From positions 124,001 to 188,000 of the forward strand of contig NZ_AAYB01000002.1 in the NCBI RefSeq assembly GCF_000169435.1: a stretch of DNA of 64,000 bases. The letters run 5' to 3'. This document shows, in pieces, positions 16,524 to 25,320 of the stretch. Source of the DNA: Roseobacter sp. CCS2. GTDB taxonomy: Bacteria > Pseudomonadota > Alphaproteobacteria > Rhodobacterales > Rhodobacteraceae. The number at the start of each line of letters is the position of its first letter. Position 1 is the first letter of the stretch. The notes below the pieces were generated by a model. The model did not search any database. It saw nothing but the letters and a program-made list of their open reading frames with translations, and was not told where the DNA came from. The translations under genes and the position numbers were made by a program.

Positions 16524-16994
16524 TCAATCTACATTGCCGTCCAAAGCAGAGGCGAGGCGAAAGCCGATCCGGTTCGGTTCAGGTTGGTCGATGTGTTTGG
16601 GGCTGGCCACCAAGGTGACATTCATCTGGCTGACGTGTTGGATCAATTGCGTGCGCGCGCCGCTTTCGTTCATGCCGTAGTAGGTGACGATATCAGGGTC
16701 ATAATACCCCAAACCTTCGATTTTGATCACACCTGTCATGCCACCCGCCAGACCCAGTCCGACCTCGTGGTCGTTATCGAGCTGCTTTTCAAAGTTCTGG
16801 ATGTACATGATGATCCGTTCATAGGCCCACTGTGCCGGGCTTTTCTTGGCGACCGGTTCTGACAGGGCCTTGGGCATATCCTGCGTCGTTGCAGGCTGTG
16901 CTTCGGGGTTGGTGTGCACCTCGCGGCATTTGGGCAGAATATCGTTTTCCAACAGCTCGGCTGAAGTATCAATCTGCATGGTTGTCTTGGTCAT
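16524..16994 (-). CDS. DUF6173 family protein
   Basis: This predicted cytoplasmic protein has 156 residues. The recognisable core is SPAQWAYERIIMYIQNFEKQ, then GLGLAGGMTGVIKIEGLGYY, DIVTYYGMNESG and a C-terminal NRIGFRLASAL, which agrees with my memory of DUF6173 in Rhodobacterales. Function is unknown. Its start codon overlaps the stop of the lrp gene by ATGA, so it is co-expressed with that regulator. Confidence 0.75.
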   Translation of the reverse strand: MTKTTMQIDTSAELLENDILPKCREVHTNPEAQPATTQDMPKALSEPVAKKSPAQWAYERIIMYIQNFEKQLDNDHEVGLGLAGGMTGVIKIEGLGYYDPDIVTYYGMNESGARTQLIQHVSQMNVTLVASPKHIDQPEPNRIGFRLASALDGNVD

Positions 16995-17452
16995 AACGGC
17001 ACCGCGGTTGTTTCCTTGATCTCCTCCATAACGAAACTGGCCGAAATATCCGATACAGAAATGCGTGAGTTGAGCCTTTTATAAAAAGCGTCATAGGCCG
17101 GCACGTCAGCCACGCGCACCCGCAGCACATAATCAAGATCACCTGTCATGCGGTAGGCACCAACGATTTCGGGAAAGCTGTGCAAGGCGGCTTGGAACTG
17201 TTTCAGCCAGTTTGCATCATGTGCGCTGGTTTTGATCAGAACCATAACGGTCAGCGGCACGCCGACGCTGGCTGGATCGACCAAGGCGACGCGGCCTTTG
17301 ATTACCCCCATGTCCTCCATCACTTTGATCCGTCGCCAGCAGGCGTTGCGTGACAGGTTCACGGCGGCGCTGATATCATCGACCGACAGTGTGGTGTCAG
17401 TTTGCAGAATACGCAGGATTGCGCGGTCTATATGATCAAGTTCATGGGTCAT
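16991..17452 (-). CDS. Lrp/AsnC family transcriptional regulator
   Basis: The 153-residue protein starts MTHELDHIDRAILRILQ, the standard Lrp opening, followed by a helix-turn-helix (VDDISAAVNLSRNACWRRIK). The C-terminal RAM/AsnC effector domain includes FPEIVGAYRMTGDLDYVLRV. A Cys occurs in the recognition helix region. It overlaps the DUF6173 gene, and a divergent small membrane-protein gene starts 106 bases away, so shared control is possible. Effector unknown, probably an amino acid. Confidence 0.92.
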   Translation of the reverse strand: MTHELDHIDRAILRILQTDTTLSVDDISAAVNLSRNACWRRIKVMEDMGVIKGRVALVDPASVGVPLTVMVLIKTSAHDANWLKQFQAALHSFPEIVGAYRMTGDLDYVLRVRVADVPAYDAFYKRLNSRISVSDISASFVMEEIKETTAVPL

Positions 17453-17557
17453 GAATGGGATGGTATCCCAATATATTACGCGATGACAGTAAGATTTGGG
17501 ATCAATGTGGTTGCGTCCGTGAATAGTGTTCCTAAAAGCCAACAAGGGAACACATTT

Positions 17558-17797
17558 ATGTCTGACGCATCGCACACCACTTCACGCAAGAACCCGATTG
17601 CCACGCTGTTTCTGGATCACCCGGCGACAGTGGATGAGACATATTTCCAGCATATGCGTTTTGCGTTCAGCTTTGCTTTTTGGCTGGGTGTGGCGGCTTT
17701 TGCTGCCTTGGTTCATGCGATTATCCCTGCGCTGTGTGAAACCACCGCCAGCCGTATTCTAAAGCGCCTTCATACCCGGATCGAGAGCCGCCACTGA
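17558..17797 (+). CDS. Small membrane protein (DUF6356-like)
   Basis: This encodes 79 residues: a hydrophilic N terminus, the motif FLDHPATVDETYFQHMRFAF, one long membrane helix (FSFAFWLGVAAFAALVHAIIPAL) and a basic tail. It matches my recollection of the DUF6356 family, small capsule-synthesis-labelled proteins of roseobacters with no proven role. Its stop is directly followed by the ATG of the amidotransferase gene, so the two are translationally coupled. Confidence 0.78.
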   Translation: MSDASHTTSRKNPIATLFLDHPATVDETYFQHMRFAFSFAFWLGVAAFAALVHAIIPALCETTASRILKRLHTRIESRH

Positions 17798-18580
17798 ATG
17801 TGTCGTATTGCGGCCTACACTGGCCCTGAAATTCCGCTTGAGAATATTGTCGTCCGTCCCGCCCATTCACTGTTAGAGCAAAGCCAGCATGCCACAGAGG
17901 CCAAGCTGGCCGTGAACGGTGATGGTTTTGGGATCAGTTGGTATGGCGCAGACGAAACGCCCGGGCTGTATCGCGATGTCTTGCCTGCCTGGGCGGATGA
18001 TAACCTAGCGAACCTATGCCGTATGGTGCGGTCGCGGTTGTTTATTGCCCATGTCCGTGCATCCACAATGGGCGAGACGAGCCGCGCGAATTGTCATCCC
18101 TTCAAATTCGGTCGGTGGTCCTTTTGCCATAACGGCCAAATCCCGCATTTCAAAACGATCCGGCGTCGGATGCTGGCCGCTTTGCCGGATCACCTGTTTG
18201 AAGCGATGCAAGGCACGACGGATAGCGAGATGATTTTTCTGACAATGCTTGCAAACGGGCTGGATGATGATCCGGAATCAGCGATGCGTGCGACTTTGGA
18301 TCAGATTGGGCCTGCGGGGGACGCGGGTCCGATCAAGTTGACGTGTGTGTTTTCGGACGGGCGCGCGCTTTATGCCTTTCGCCATGCGTCCACTGGCCAG
18401 GCGCCGTCGCTTTATGCGTCGGGTGTGTTGGACAATGGCGGGCGGTCGATAGCGTCAGAGCCTTTGTGCGGTACGGCTGCACGGTGGACACAGATACCGC
18501 AAAACGCATTGTGTACGCTTTCGGCGACCGGTTTGGCGATGACGCCTTTGGCAGGCCGGATGGCCGATCAGGTGGCTTGA
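17798..18580 (+). CDS. Class II glutamine amidotransferase
   Basis: The 260-residue protein starts MCRIAAYTGPEIPLE with the catalytic Cys at position 2, as in Ntn-hydrolase amidotransferases such as YafJ and EgtC. Other active-site pieces are FIAHVRASTMG (Arg), NCHPFKFGRWSFCHNGQI (Asn-Gly oxyanion) and GTTDSEMIF (Asp). Such free-standing enzymes hydrolyse gamma-glutamyl amides; the physiological substrate is unknown. It overlaps the convergent MBL hydrolase gene by 13 bases. Confidence 0.92.
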   Translation: MCRIAAYTGPEIPLENIVVRPAHSLLEQSQHATEAKLAVNGDGFGISWYGADETPGLYRDVLPAWADDNLANLCRMVRSRLFIAHVRASTMGETSRANCHPFKFGRWSFCHNGQIPHFKTIRRRMLAALPDHLFEAMQGTTDSEMIFLTMLANGLDDDPESAMRATLDQIGPAGDAGPIKLTCVFSDGRALYAFRHASTGQAPSLYASGVLDNGGRSIASEPLCGTAARWTQIPQNALCTLSATGLAMTPLAGRMADQVA

Positions 18581-19605
18581 AACACCCAAGCGCCGTCATC
18601 ACGCAGCGTTCGTGTTGCTTGCCCTGATTGGTGCAGGTGATTGAGGTGGGCAACCGCTTCGACCAAGGCCAGTCCGTATTCACCACCGCTGATATTGCGT
18701 TTGAAAAGCGGTATGAAACATTCGCCTGCGGCGCGTGGTTCATCCAAATGGGCCAAAAGCCGTTTCAACGCGCCGTGATGGTTTTCGATCAATTGCCTTA
18801 GGCGCGTTGGCAGCCCGGTAAAGGGCAGCTTGTGCCCGCCAAGGACAAGTTGGTCCGGTTCGGCGAAGGCCTGAAATGCCTCGCACGCGCGTAACCAATC
18901 CTTGACCGGATCTGCGTCCGGTTCTGTTGGATAAACGCCAAGGTTGGGGCTGATGGACGGCAACAGTTGGTCGCCGCCAATGACAAGGTTGTCATCCCGG
19001 CTCCAGAATGTTGCGTGTTCGGGGGCGTGGCCGTCGCCCATGCGAATATCCCAACTGCGCCCGCCTATGGTAATCGTGTCGCCTGCGATCAGGCGGGTGT
19101 AGCCTTGGGGTAAAGGGGCCACGCAATCGGCGAAGTTGAAGGGGCGTTCGGTTTTGCGTTTGTCAAAGACAGCAGCGTCCATACCTGCGCGTTGGTAGAA
19201 CGTCAGCGCCTCGGCGTTGGGCACATCTTGGACGTCCAGCGTCAGCATCCGCGCCATCAGCCAACCTGTGCGTGGCATCGCAAGCGTCGCGCCATTTTCC
19301 ATGAACCAGGCAGCAAGGCCCACATGATCAGGGTGGTGATGGGTGACGATGATGCGGGATACAGGTTTGCCCTTAAGCGGCCCCTCCAACAGCTTGCCCC
19401 AGATCGCACGTCCGCGCTTGGAGGCGAAACCGGTGTCGATGATCGTCCAGCTGTCACCGTCATCCAGCGCGTAGACATTCACATGATCCAGCGCCATCGG
19501 CAGTGGCAACCGCATCCACAATACACCCGGCGCAACTGTGATCGCCTCACCCTCGGCGGGTGCGTCGGGGTAGGGGTAGCGGATGCCGCTTTGGCCGTCT
19601 GTCAT
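18568..19605 (-). CDS. MBL fold metallo-hydrolase
   Basis: This 345-residue protein has the binuclear-metal motif THHHPDHVG at about residue 90, an IDTGF strand before it, and GDGHAPEHATFW and LGGHKLPF later, typical of metallo-beta-lactamase-fold thiolesterases and lactonases. A C-terminal winged-helix-like region of about 80 residues (RAAGECFIPLF, LVEAVAHLNHL) is common in this subfamily. Its ATG overlaps the stop of the acyl-CoA dehydrogenase gene (TGATG), so it probably acts in the same fatty-acid pathway. Confidence 0.92.
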   Translation of the reverse strand: MTDGQSGIRYPYPDAPAEGEAITVAPGVLWMRLPLPMALDHVNVYALDDGDSWTIIDTGFASKRGRAIWGKLLEGPLKGKPVSRIIVTHHHPDHVGLAAWFMENGATLAMPRTGWLMARMLTLDVQDVPNAEALTFYQRAGMDAAVFDKRKTERPFNFADCVAPLPQGYTRLIAGDTITIGGRSWDIRMGDGHAPEHATFWSRDDNLVIGGDQLLPSISPNLGVYPTEPDADPVKDWLRACEAFQAFAEPDQLVLGGHKLPFTGLPTRLRQLIENHHGALKRLLAHLDEPRAAGECFIPLFKRNISGGEYGLALVEAVAHLNHLHQSGQATRTLRDDGAWVFQAT

Positions 19606-21311
19606 CAGGCGGCGAGGTCGTCTGCGGATATGGCCATAAGATCGTCTGCCCCTTCACGTGCGTGCGCCAGAAGACCCACATGTTCGGGCAACATACGCTT
19701 GATATAAAAGGTTGCAAGACGCGCGCGGGCGGCATCGCCTTTGATGGCGCTGGCCAAGTGGACATGCGCACCAAGGACACGCGCGAAGGCACGCAAGTAC
19801 GGCACGGCCCCTGCGAAACGGTTGTTCAGGTCGTCCTGGGCGACCAGCCATTCGGTTGTTTCGCGCAAGCTTTCTGCAGATTGCCAGACGGCTTCGGCCA
19901 GTTCAGGGTGCGTGGCTTTGGCGGCTTCGGCCCCCTGTTCGATCTCTTCAAGGATGCGGAAGGCGGCTTCGCCCCCGTCCATCAGTTTGCGCGCAACAAG
20001 GTCCATCGCCTGAATGCCGTTGGTGCCTTCATAAATGGTGGTGACGCGCACATCGCGGGCATATTGGGCGGCCCCGGTTTCTTCGACAAAGCCCATACCG
20101 CCATGGACCTGAATGCCTGTGGCAGAGACTTCGCAGCCCACATCAGATCCGAATGCCTTGCTGATTGGCGTCAGGAACGCGGCGCGGGCTTTCCAGCCTT
20201 CGTCGCCCGATGCGTGCGCCATGTCGATTGCAACGGCATTCATCAAAGTGATGGCACGGGCGGCGTATGTGTCAGCCTTCATGGTGGTCAGCATGCGGCG
20301 TACATCGGCGTGGTCGATGATGGTGCCAGTGATGCCGGATGTTTTGCCTTGTTTGCGGTCTTTGGCGTAGGCCAGTGCATGTTGCAGCGCGCCTTCGGCG
20401 GCACCCACACCCTGCACGCCAACGCCCAAACGCGCGTTGTTCATCATGGTGAACATGGCCGCCATGCCACCGTGTTCGCGGCCCACAAGCCAGCCTTTTG
20501 CGCCAGCGTATTCCATCACAGCGGTCGGTGATCCGTGCAGGCCCATCTTATGTTCAAGGCTGACGACGCGCAGATCATTCTTCGCGCCGGGGTTGCCGTC
20601 GGCATCGGGGATCAGCTTGGGCACCATGAACAGGCTGATGCCTTTGGTGCCGGGCACCCCATCGGGCAGGCGGGCAAGGACAAGGTGACAGACGTTTTGC
20701 GTGAAATCATTGTCGGCCCAGCTGATATAGATTTTCTGTCCCGTGATCGCATAGGTGCCATCGCCATTGGGTTCAGCCTTGCTGCGCAGCGCACCAACGT
20801 CTGACCCGGCTTGCGGTTCGGTCAGGTTCATTGTGCCGCTCCACTCACCGGAAATCATCTTGGGGATATAAAGCTCTTTGATGGCATCAGAGGCGTGGTG
20901 TTCCAGTGCCTCGATCTGGCCTTGGGTCATTAGCGGGCTGAGTTGCAAGGACAAACAAGCGCTGGCCATCATATCATTAAGTGCGGTTGTCAGGGTCATC
21001 GGCAGGCCCAAACCGCCGACCTCTTGGCTGGCAGACATGCCGATCCAACCGCCCTCTGCGATCGCCTGGTAACCTTCTGCGAAACCGGGCGAGGTACGCA
21101 CGATGCCGTTTTCCAGATGGGCGGGATGCAGATCGCCTGCGCGGTTCAAAGGTGCAAGGATTTCTTCGCACATTTTGGCACCTTCGGTCAGGATGGCTTG
21201 GGTCATATCCGCTGTCGCATCGGCGAATTTGTCCGTTGCGGCCACTTCATCAAAACCGACGATATGGTCCATCAAGAACCGGAAATCGCTGACGGGGGCG
21301 CGATAAGGCAT
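19605..21311 (-). CDS. Acyl-CoA dehydrogenase
   Basis: This 568-residue flavoenzyme of the long DmdC/FadE-like subfamily oxidises acyl-CoA thioesters. Visible signatures include MNLTEPQAGSDVGALR (FAD and substrate binding), EHKMGLHGSPT, HGGMGFVEETGAAQYARDVR and YEGTNGIQAMDLV, which carries the usual catalytic Glu. The start is supported by GGAGA eight bases before the ATG at 21311. Similar proteins act on methylthioacryloyl-CoA precursors (DmdC) in roseobacters, but the substrate is not determined here. It is coupled to the MBL hydrolase. Confidence 0.94.
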   Translation of the reverse strand: MPYRAPVSDFRFLMDHIVGFDEVAATDKFADATADMTQAILTEGAKMCEEILAPLNRAGDLHPAHLENGIVRTSPGFAEGYQAIAEGGWIGMSASQEVGGLGLPMTLTTALNDMMASACLSLQLSPLMTQGQIEALEHHASDAIKELYIPKMISGEWSGTMNLTEPQAGSDVGALRSKAEPNGDGTYAITGQKIYISWADNDFTQNVCHLVLARLPDGVPGTKGISLFMVPKLIPDADGNPGAKNDLRVVSLEHKMGLHGSPTAVMEYAGAKGWLVGREHGGMAAMFTMMNNARLGVGVQGVGAAEGALQHALAYAKDRKQGKTSGITGTIIDHADVRRMLTTMKADTYAARAITLMNAVAIDMAHASGDEGWKARAAFLTPISKAFGSDVGCEVSATGIQVHGGMGFVEETGAAQYARDVRVTTIYEGTNGIQAMDLVARKLMDGGEAAFRILEEIEQGAEAAKATHPELAEAVWQSAESLRETTEWLVAQDDLNNRFAGAVPYLRAFARVLGAHVHLASAIKGDAARARLATFYIKRMLPEHVGLLAHAREGADDLMAISADDLAA

Positions 21312-21425
21312 TGTTCTATCTCCAAAATGTGCAGCCGCTTGGCAAATGCGGGTACCGGGGATATGCATCCCCTTATCTGGCCAACCTACCGCAGCGCGGC
21401 CCCCCATCAACCAAAACGCCACGTC

Positions 21426-22373
21426 ATGAAATCTGAACAATTGCGCATGCTACGCCCTGATGTTGCCGGATTAGAAAAGGCAGCAGAGATTCTTCGGGCC
21501 GGCGGCTTGGTCTCATTCCCGACCGAGACGGTGTATGGATTAGGTGCGGATGCGTGCAATGACCGGGCGGTTGCCCGGATTTATGAGGCCAAAGGACGCC
21601 CCAGTTTCAATCCGTTGATTGTGCATGTGCCTGATATGGCAGCGGCAGAGCGGTACTGTGATTTTAACGAGACTGCCCGCCAGTTGGCACAGGCCTTTTG
21701 GCCGGGTGCGCTGACGCTGGTGCTGCCGGTGAAGGCGGAAGCAGGGATATCAAAATTGGTCACTGCCGGGCTGGATACGCTGGCTATTCGTGTGCCGGAT
21801 CACCCGGTGGCGGGGGCTTTGCTGTCGGCCTTTGCGGGTCCGGTTGCAGCGCCTTCTGCCAACCCATCAGGTTATGTCAGCCCGACAATGGCCGCCCATG
21901 TTGCAGCGGGGCTGGGTGACCGGATAGATGCGGTTATTGACGGTGGCGCATGCTTGGTTGGTGTTGAATCAACGATTGTAAGTTGTGTGGGCACGCCAAG
22001 TTTGCTGCGCGCAGGCGGGACCCCGGTAGAGGTGTTGGAGGCTTGTCTGGGCCGACCCTTGGTGGCCTCGCAAGACCCTGATACGCTGACAGCGCCGGGT
22101 CAGCTGGCGTCACATTACGCGCCGCAAGGTAAGGTGCGTTTGAACGCACCTTACGCGCAAGAGGGCGAGGTGCTGCTTGGGTTTGGTCCGGTGGAGGCTG
22201 AACTGAACCTATCGGCTGCCGGCGATTTGACACAGGCCGCCGCGCGTTTATTTGCCTGTCTGCATGAACTGGATGCGATGGGTGCCAAGGCGATTGCCGT
22301 CTCTCCCATCCCTGACCACGGATTGGGCCGTGCGATCAATGACCGTTTAAAGCGGGCCGGCGCGCCGCGCTAG
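21426..22373 (+). CDS. sua5: L-threonylcarbamoyladenylate synthase (Sua5 type)
   Basis: The enzyme makes threonylcarbamoyl-AMP for the t6A modification of tRNAs reading ANN codons. The 315-residue protein has the YrdC domain (LVSFPTETVYGLGADACND, KGRPSFNPLIVHV, PGALTLVLP, APSANPSG) and a C-terminal Sua5 domain. The stretch GQLASHYAPQGKVRLNAPYA links the two domains; its DNA contains a 26-base palindrome. The start at 21426 is one of two close ATGs (the other at 21447). It is divergent from the acyl-CoA dehydrogenase gene with about 115 bases between. Confidence 0.94.
   Translation: MKSEQLRMLRPDVAGLEKAAEILRAGGLVSFPTETVYGLGADACNDRAVARIYEAKGRPSFNPLIVHVPDMAAAERYCDFNETARQLAQAFWPGALTLVLPVKAEAGISKLVTAGLDTLAIRVPDHPVAGALLSAFAGPVAAPSANPSGYVSPTMAAHVAAGLGDRIDAVIDGGACLVGVESTIVSCVGTPSLLRAGGTPVEVLEACLGRPLVASQDPDTLTAPGQLASHYAPQGKVRLNAPYAQEGEVLLGFGPVEAELNLSAAGDLTQAAARLFACLHELDAMGAKAIAVSPIPDHGLGRAINDRLKRAGAPR
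22129..22154. repeat. 26-base palindrome embedded in the sua5 coding sequence
   Basis: GTAAGGTGCGTT (22129-22140) and AACGCACCTTAC (22143-22154) are perfect 12-base arms around a two-base centre TG. It is translated in frame within the interdomain linker (about residues 235-243). The core GGTGCGT/ACGCACC resembles an abundant palindromic element that I remember from intergenic regions of Rhodobacteraceae. No second copy was noticed in this window. Confidence 0.75.
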
Positions 22374-22626
22374 CAGTGCAATCTGGGATATTACACCTGT
22401 GGTAGCGTGGGTTGGCATAAAAATCAGGCATTTTTCATTTAGATTGGACGTTTGGAGTGGCACGTTAGCGCTTTCTTTGCGGGACTTTGCTACCTTTCGC
22501 AATCATTCGTCAATGTCCGGCTCCATCGACACTTCCTATGCAGATGGTTGCAGGTCACATATTAAAGTTCTAAACCGGTCACAGGCGGCGTAAGGAAAAA
22601 ATCATTCATCGCCGCCTGCATGTCAC
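22374..22626. other. Intergenic region after sua5
   Basis: These 253 bases separate two convergent genes. They are AT-richer than the flanks. A 64-codon plus-strand frame is present but has no ribosome-binding site and a composition unlike the neighbouring genes, so I do not call it. No clear terminator hairpin was found. Confidence 0.35.
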
Positions 22627-23139
22627 TTATTGCGTGGCCGCGGCGCGTTCGGCAGCCTGGCCAACCAAACCACGATCACCTGTCTCCCAAAGAGCGGTCA
22701 TTGTCATGCTTGATACTTTCCAATCGCCGTTCACTTCGATCAGGTCGTAGTCATATCTGCCACCGAGGACCCAGAGGTCATCACCGATGCGATGTGTTGC
22801 AGTGAAATCTGCCTCAACGGTGGCTGATACATCACTTGCACTGGTGACAGTGTGGTTTGTGACCATGTGATGCGTTGTCTCGAAGCCAGGCAAGAAACCG
22901 GACCACTGTTCGACCACTGCATCGGCGGTCTGGGTTGCAGGATCACCGCCCCAGAGGCTGGTGTAGTCAAGTGTGACCTCGTCAGCAAATGCCGCGCGCA
23001 CACGATCCCAATCATGACGATCAGCCCCCGCAGCGATAGCCGTTATAGGGGCAATGATGTCATTGCGGTCGTCTGCGGCGGCCGGAGAGACAAGGGCTGG
23101 TGTGGCCAAGAGGGCCAATGCAAGGGCTGTGCGTTTCAT
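22627..23139 (-). CDS. Exported SnoaL/NTF2-like protein
   Basis: The 170-residue product has a signal peptide (MKRTALALALLATPALVSPAAA, cut before DDRND) and an NTF2-like cone domain: a helix with HDWDRVRAAFADEVTLDYTS, the strand region MVTNHTVTSASDVSATVEAD and YDYDLIEVNGDWKVSSM. Proteins of this fold act as small-molecule isomerases, hydrolases or binding proteins; the role here is unknown. It follows the secreted alpha/beta hydrolase by 87 bases on the same strand and is probably the last gene of an AraC-associated set. Confidence 0.85.
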   Translation of the reverse strand: MKRTALALALLATPALVSPAAADDRNDIIAPITAIAAGADRHDWDRVRAAFADEVTLDYTSLWGGDPATQTADAVVEQWSGFLPGFETTHHMVTNHTVTSASDVSATVEADFTATHRIGDDLWVLGGRYDYDLIEVNGDWKVSSMTMTALWETGDRGLVGQAAERAAATQ

Positions 23140-23226
23140 TTCATTTCCTTGGTGTTGTGAGGTTATCAGTAAAGTTGTGGGGCCAGCAGGCCGGGTAGAG
23201 GGCGTTCCCGCCCCCTACCATTTGGA

Positions 23227-24186
23227 TCAGCTGTCGCTGTCTGGAGCAGCCGCGAAGTGGGTCGCCACAGTATCAGCAGCGCGTGTGACGTCTTCGGGAT
23301 TGTCATAGAAGTCGAACTGCGTGACATCTTCGAGCATCTGAAGGGTTGCGTCACCGGCGTAATCCGCAAGGAAAGCTTGCACACCTTGGGGGATTGCAGC
23401 GCTTTCCGAATGCACGACGGCCAACGGCTGTGTCAGACGACCTGCATTGTCCGCAGGGTGGTATGTCAACCAGCCTTCCCAGCCTGCATTGTTCCATTGG
23501 TTGTCATAAGCTGGGATCGCACCGCGATCTTCTTCATAATAGTAACCACCAATCGGCATCAGAACACCGGTCGCGCCTTCAGGACCGGCAGCAAGGATGA
23601 TCTGGCCACCCGCGGCTTGCGCTTCGCGGGACATTGCGATCAGCCCTTGTACGCTTTCTTCGCCACCATAAACCGCATTCACAATCTCTTCGTTCTGAAG
23701 CCATGGCGCAACAAGACCGATCCGCTGCACCAGATCGTTCCCGGCGACGGCATCAACCATGTAGCCGGCCGAAGCACAGATACCGAGGCCATTGATACGA
23801 GCCGGGTCCACTTCCGGCAGCATTGCGACGAAATCGAAGGCTGCGCGGATATCGGATGTTTTGGCCTCTGGGCTTTCAACAAAGCGGACGTTTTGCGGCA
23901 GATCGCCGGATTTACCCCAGCCTCTGAAATCGAAGGTGAAGGCGGCAAAGCCGCGCTCAACCATTTGTTCAGCGTAGACGGCAGGCATCTGCTCTTCGAC
24001 CGATGTCCACGCGCCGGTAACGACGACGGTCGGCAATGCTGCGCCGTCATGGCCTTCGGGCAAGTAAAGCGTGCCGGACAGCGTGGCGCCTTCGTTTTCA
24101 AAGGTGACGGTGCGGGTTTCAACCTGAGCGATTGCTGCGGTAGATGCCATAAGGAAGGCGGCGGTTGTGAGGGTGAAATTTTTCAT
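23227..24186 (-). CDS. Exported alpha/beta hydrolase
   Basis: This encodes 319 residues. A signal peptide (MKNFTLTTAAFLMASTAAIA) is followed by an alpha/beta-hydrolase core with FDFRGWGKSGDLP, the nucleophile elbow GICASAGY at about residue 135 and a late HSESAAIPQG acid region. The family resembles YcjY/DltD-like and dienelactone-hydrolase-type esterases. The elbow is CASAG rather than GxSxG, still with Ser at the expected place. It is downstream of the AraC gene, with a 6-base dyad in the 109-base gap. Confidence 0.85.
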   Translation of the reverse strand: MKNFTLTTAAFLMASTAAIAQVETRTVTFENEGATLSGTLYLPEGHDGAALPTVVVTGAWTSVEEQMPAVYAEQMVERGFAAFTFDFRGWGKSGDLPQNVRFVESPEAKTSDIRAAFDFVAMLPEVDPARINGLGICASAGYMVDAVAGNDLVQRIGLVAPWLQNEEIVNAVYGGEESVQGLIAMSREAQAAGGQIILAAGPEGATGVLMPIGGYYYEEDRGAIPAYDNQWNNAGWEGWLTYHPADNAGRLTQPLAVVHSESAAIPQGVQAFLADYAGDATLQMLEDVTQFDFYDNPEDVTRAADTVATHFAAAPDSDS

Positions 24187-24263
24187 CGTTTCTCTCCAGT
24201 ATCAGTGTGGTGGGCGTCTTGCCCGATGACAAAAGAGATAGAAGGAGTGCGCTTGGATTAATT

Positions 24264-24282
24264 GAACTGGACCACGCAGTTC
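24264..24282. promoter_or_regulatory. Inverted repeat upstream of the secreted hydrolase gene
   Basis: GAACTG (24264-24269) and CAGTTC (24277-24282) are perfect 6-base arms with a seven-base spacer. The site lies 78-96 bases before the hydrolase start on the minus strand, between the AraC gene and its likely target, and could be a regulator binding site. AraC proteins usually bind direct rather than inverted repeats, so the link is tentative. Confidence 0.3.
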
Positions 24283-24295
24283 TTGTATATTCGCG

Positions 24296-25255
24296 CTATT
24301 GGGTTGTCGCGGCGCGAAACTGCCTCGGTGTTTGGCCGGTGATCTGTTTGAAGCTGCGCGAGAAATGCGCTTGATCGGCAAAACCGCAATCCAGCGCGAT
24401 GCTGCCAAGGGCGCGTGCGCTATCCTTCATTATGTCGATAGCCTGTTCGACGCGGTAAGCCAGCACATACTGCATCGGCGTTTCGCCCACGGTTTCCTTG
24501 AACATCCGGCCAAAGTGCGACGGGGACATACCAGCCTCGCGTGCCAGATCATCAACCGTAATTGTGCGGTCAAGGTTGGCGCGGATAAAGCTTAGCACGC
24601 GCCCATAATGGTCCGAGGTGAAACTGGCAGACAGGGCAAGGTCTTCGGGGCGTTTCTGACCGTACCGTTCCAACAATTTCACGAGTAGCACGCGGCTCAT
24701 GGCTTCGAACATCACGCCAGACGTGAGGTCATCATTTTCTAACGCATCGCGCAACATCACTCCGGCTGCACATAGATCGGGGTCAGTGAATTGCGGAAGA
24801 TCGGCAAACTGTTGGGGGTCAAGCAGCATCGCCAACTCAGTTTGAGCAAACTTTTCGACCCTTTGGGGATCAAGCGTAACCACAATGACATCTGACTTTG
24901 CGAACCAGCGCCAGCCAGAGCGCATACCCGCGGGCGTCACGACGATCTCGTTTTTGTGGAAGGTAAAATCCCGCATTTCACCATCGCGCCTGTTTTGCAC
25001 ACGGTGCGGCGTTTCCTGAAGGTTCAGAAGCACATGATGTTCAGCAAATATCTCTTCCGGCATGGTATCAGCTTCAGCTTGAAAGTACCGCACTTCCATC
25101 AGGGCTGCCGCCGAGACATGCGTCATCTCATAGCTGTTAAGCAACGGTGAGGAAGGGTAAATCTCAGCATACCGGCGAGGCACAATCGCGATCCAATCAT
25201 CTTTGCTGACTAATGTATCTTTTTTCAGCTTCCAAGAAAGCTGCCATTCGCACAT
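24296..25255 (-). CDS. AraC family transcriptional regulator
   Basis: The 319-residue protein has a C-terminal AraC DNA-binding domain with two helix-turn-helix units: ITVDDLAREAGMSPSHFGRMFK, about residues 225-250, and ALGSIALDCGFADQAHFSRSFK with the typical final TGQTPRQFR. The N-terminal 200 residues form a cupin-like sensing domain. It lies just upstream of the exported hydrolase and NTF2-like genes in the same orientation and probably controls them. Inducer unknown. Confidence 0.92.
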   Translation of the reverse strand: MCEWQLSWKLKKDTLVSKDDWIAIVPRRYAEIYPSSPLLNSYEMTHVSAAALMEVRYFQAEADTMPEEIFAEHHVLLNLQETPHRVQNRRDGEMRDFTFHKNEIVVTPAGMRSGWRWFAKSDVIVVTLDPQRVEKFAQTELAMLLDPQQFADLPQFTDPDLCAAGVMLRDALENDDLTSGVMFEAMSRVLLVKLLERYGQKRPEDLALSASFTSDHYGRVLSFIRANLDRTITVDDLAREAGMSPSHFGRMFKETVGETPMQYVLAYRVEQAIDIMKDSARALGSIALDCGFADQAHFSRSFKQITGQTPRQFRAATTQ

Positions 25256-25320
25256 GACGCAGCATCCGGCAAAGAAGGCTCAAACCGGACATTTGCAAAA
25301 AGCAGGCATCGGCCTGGCCA

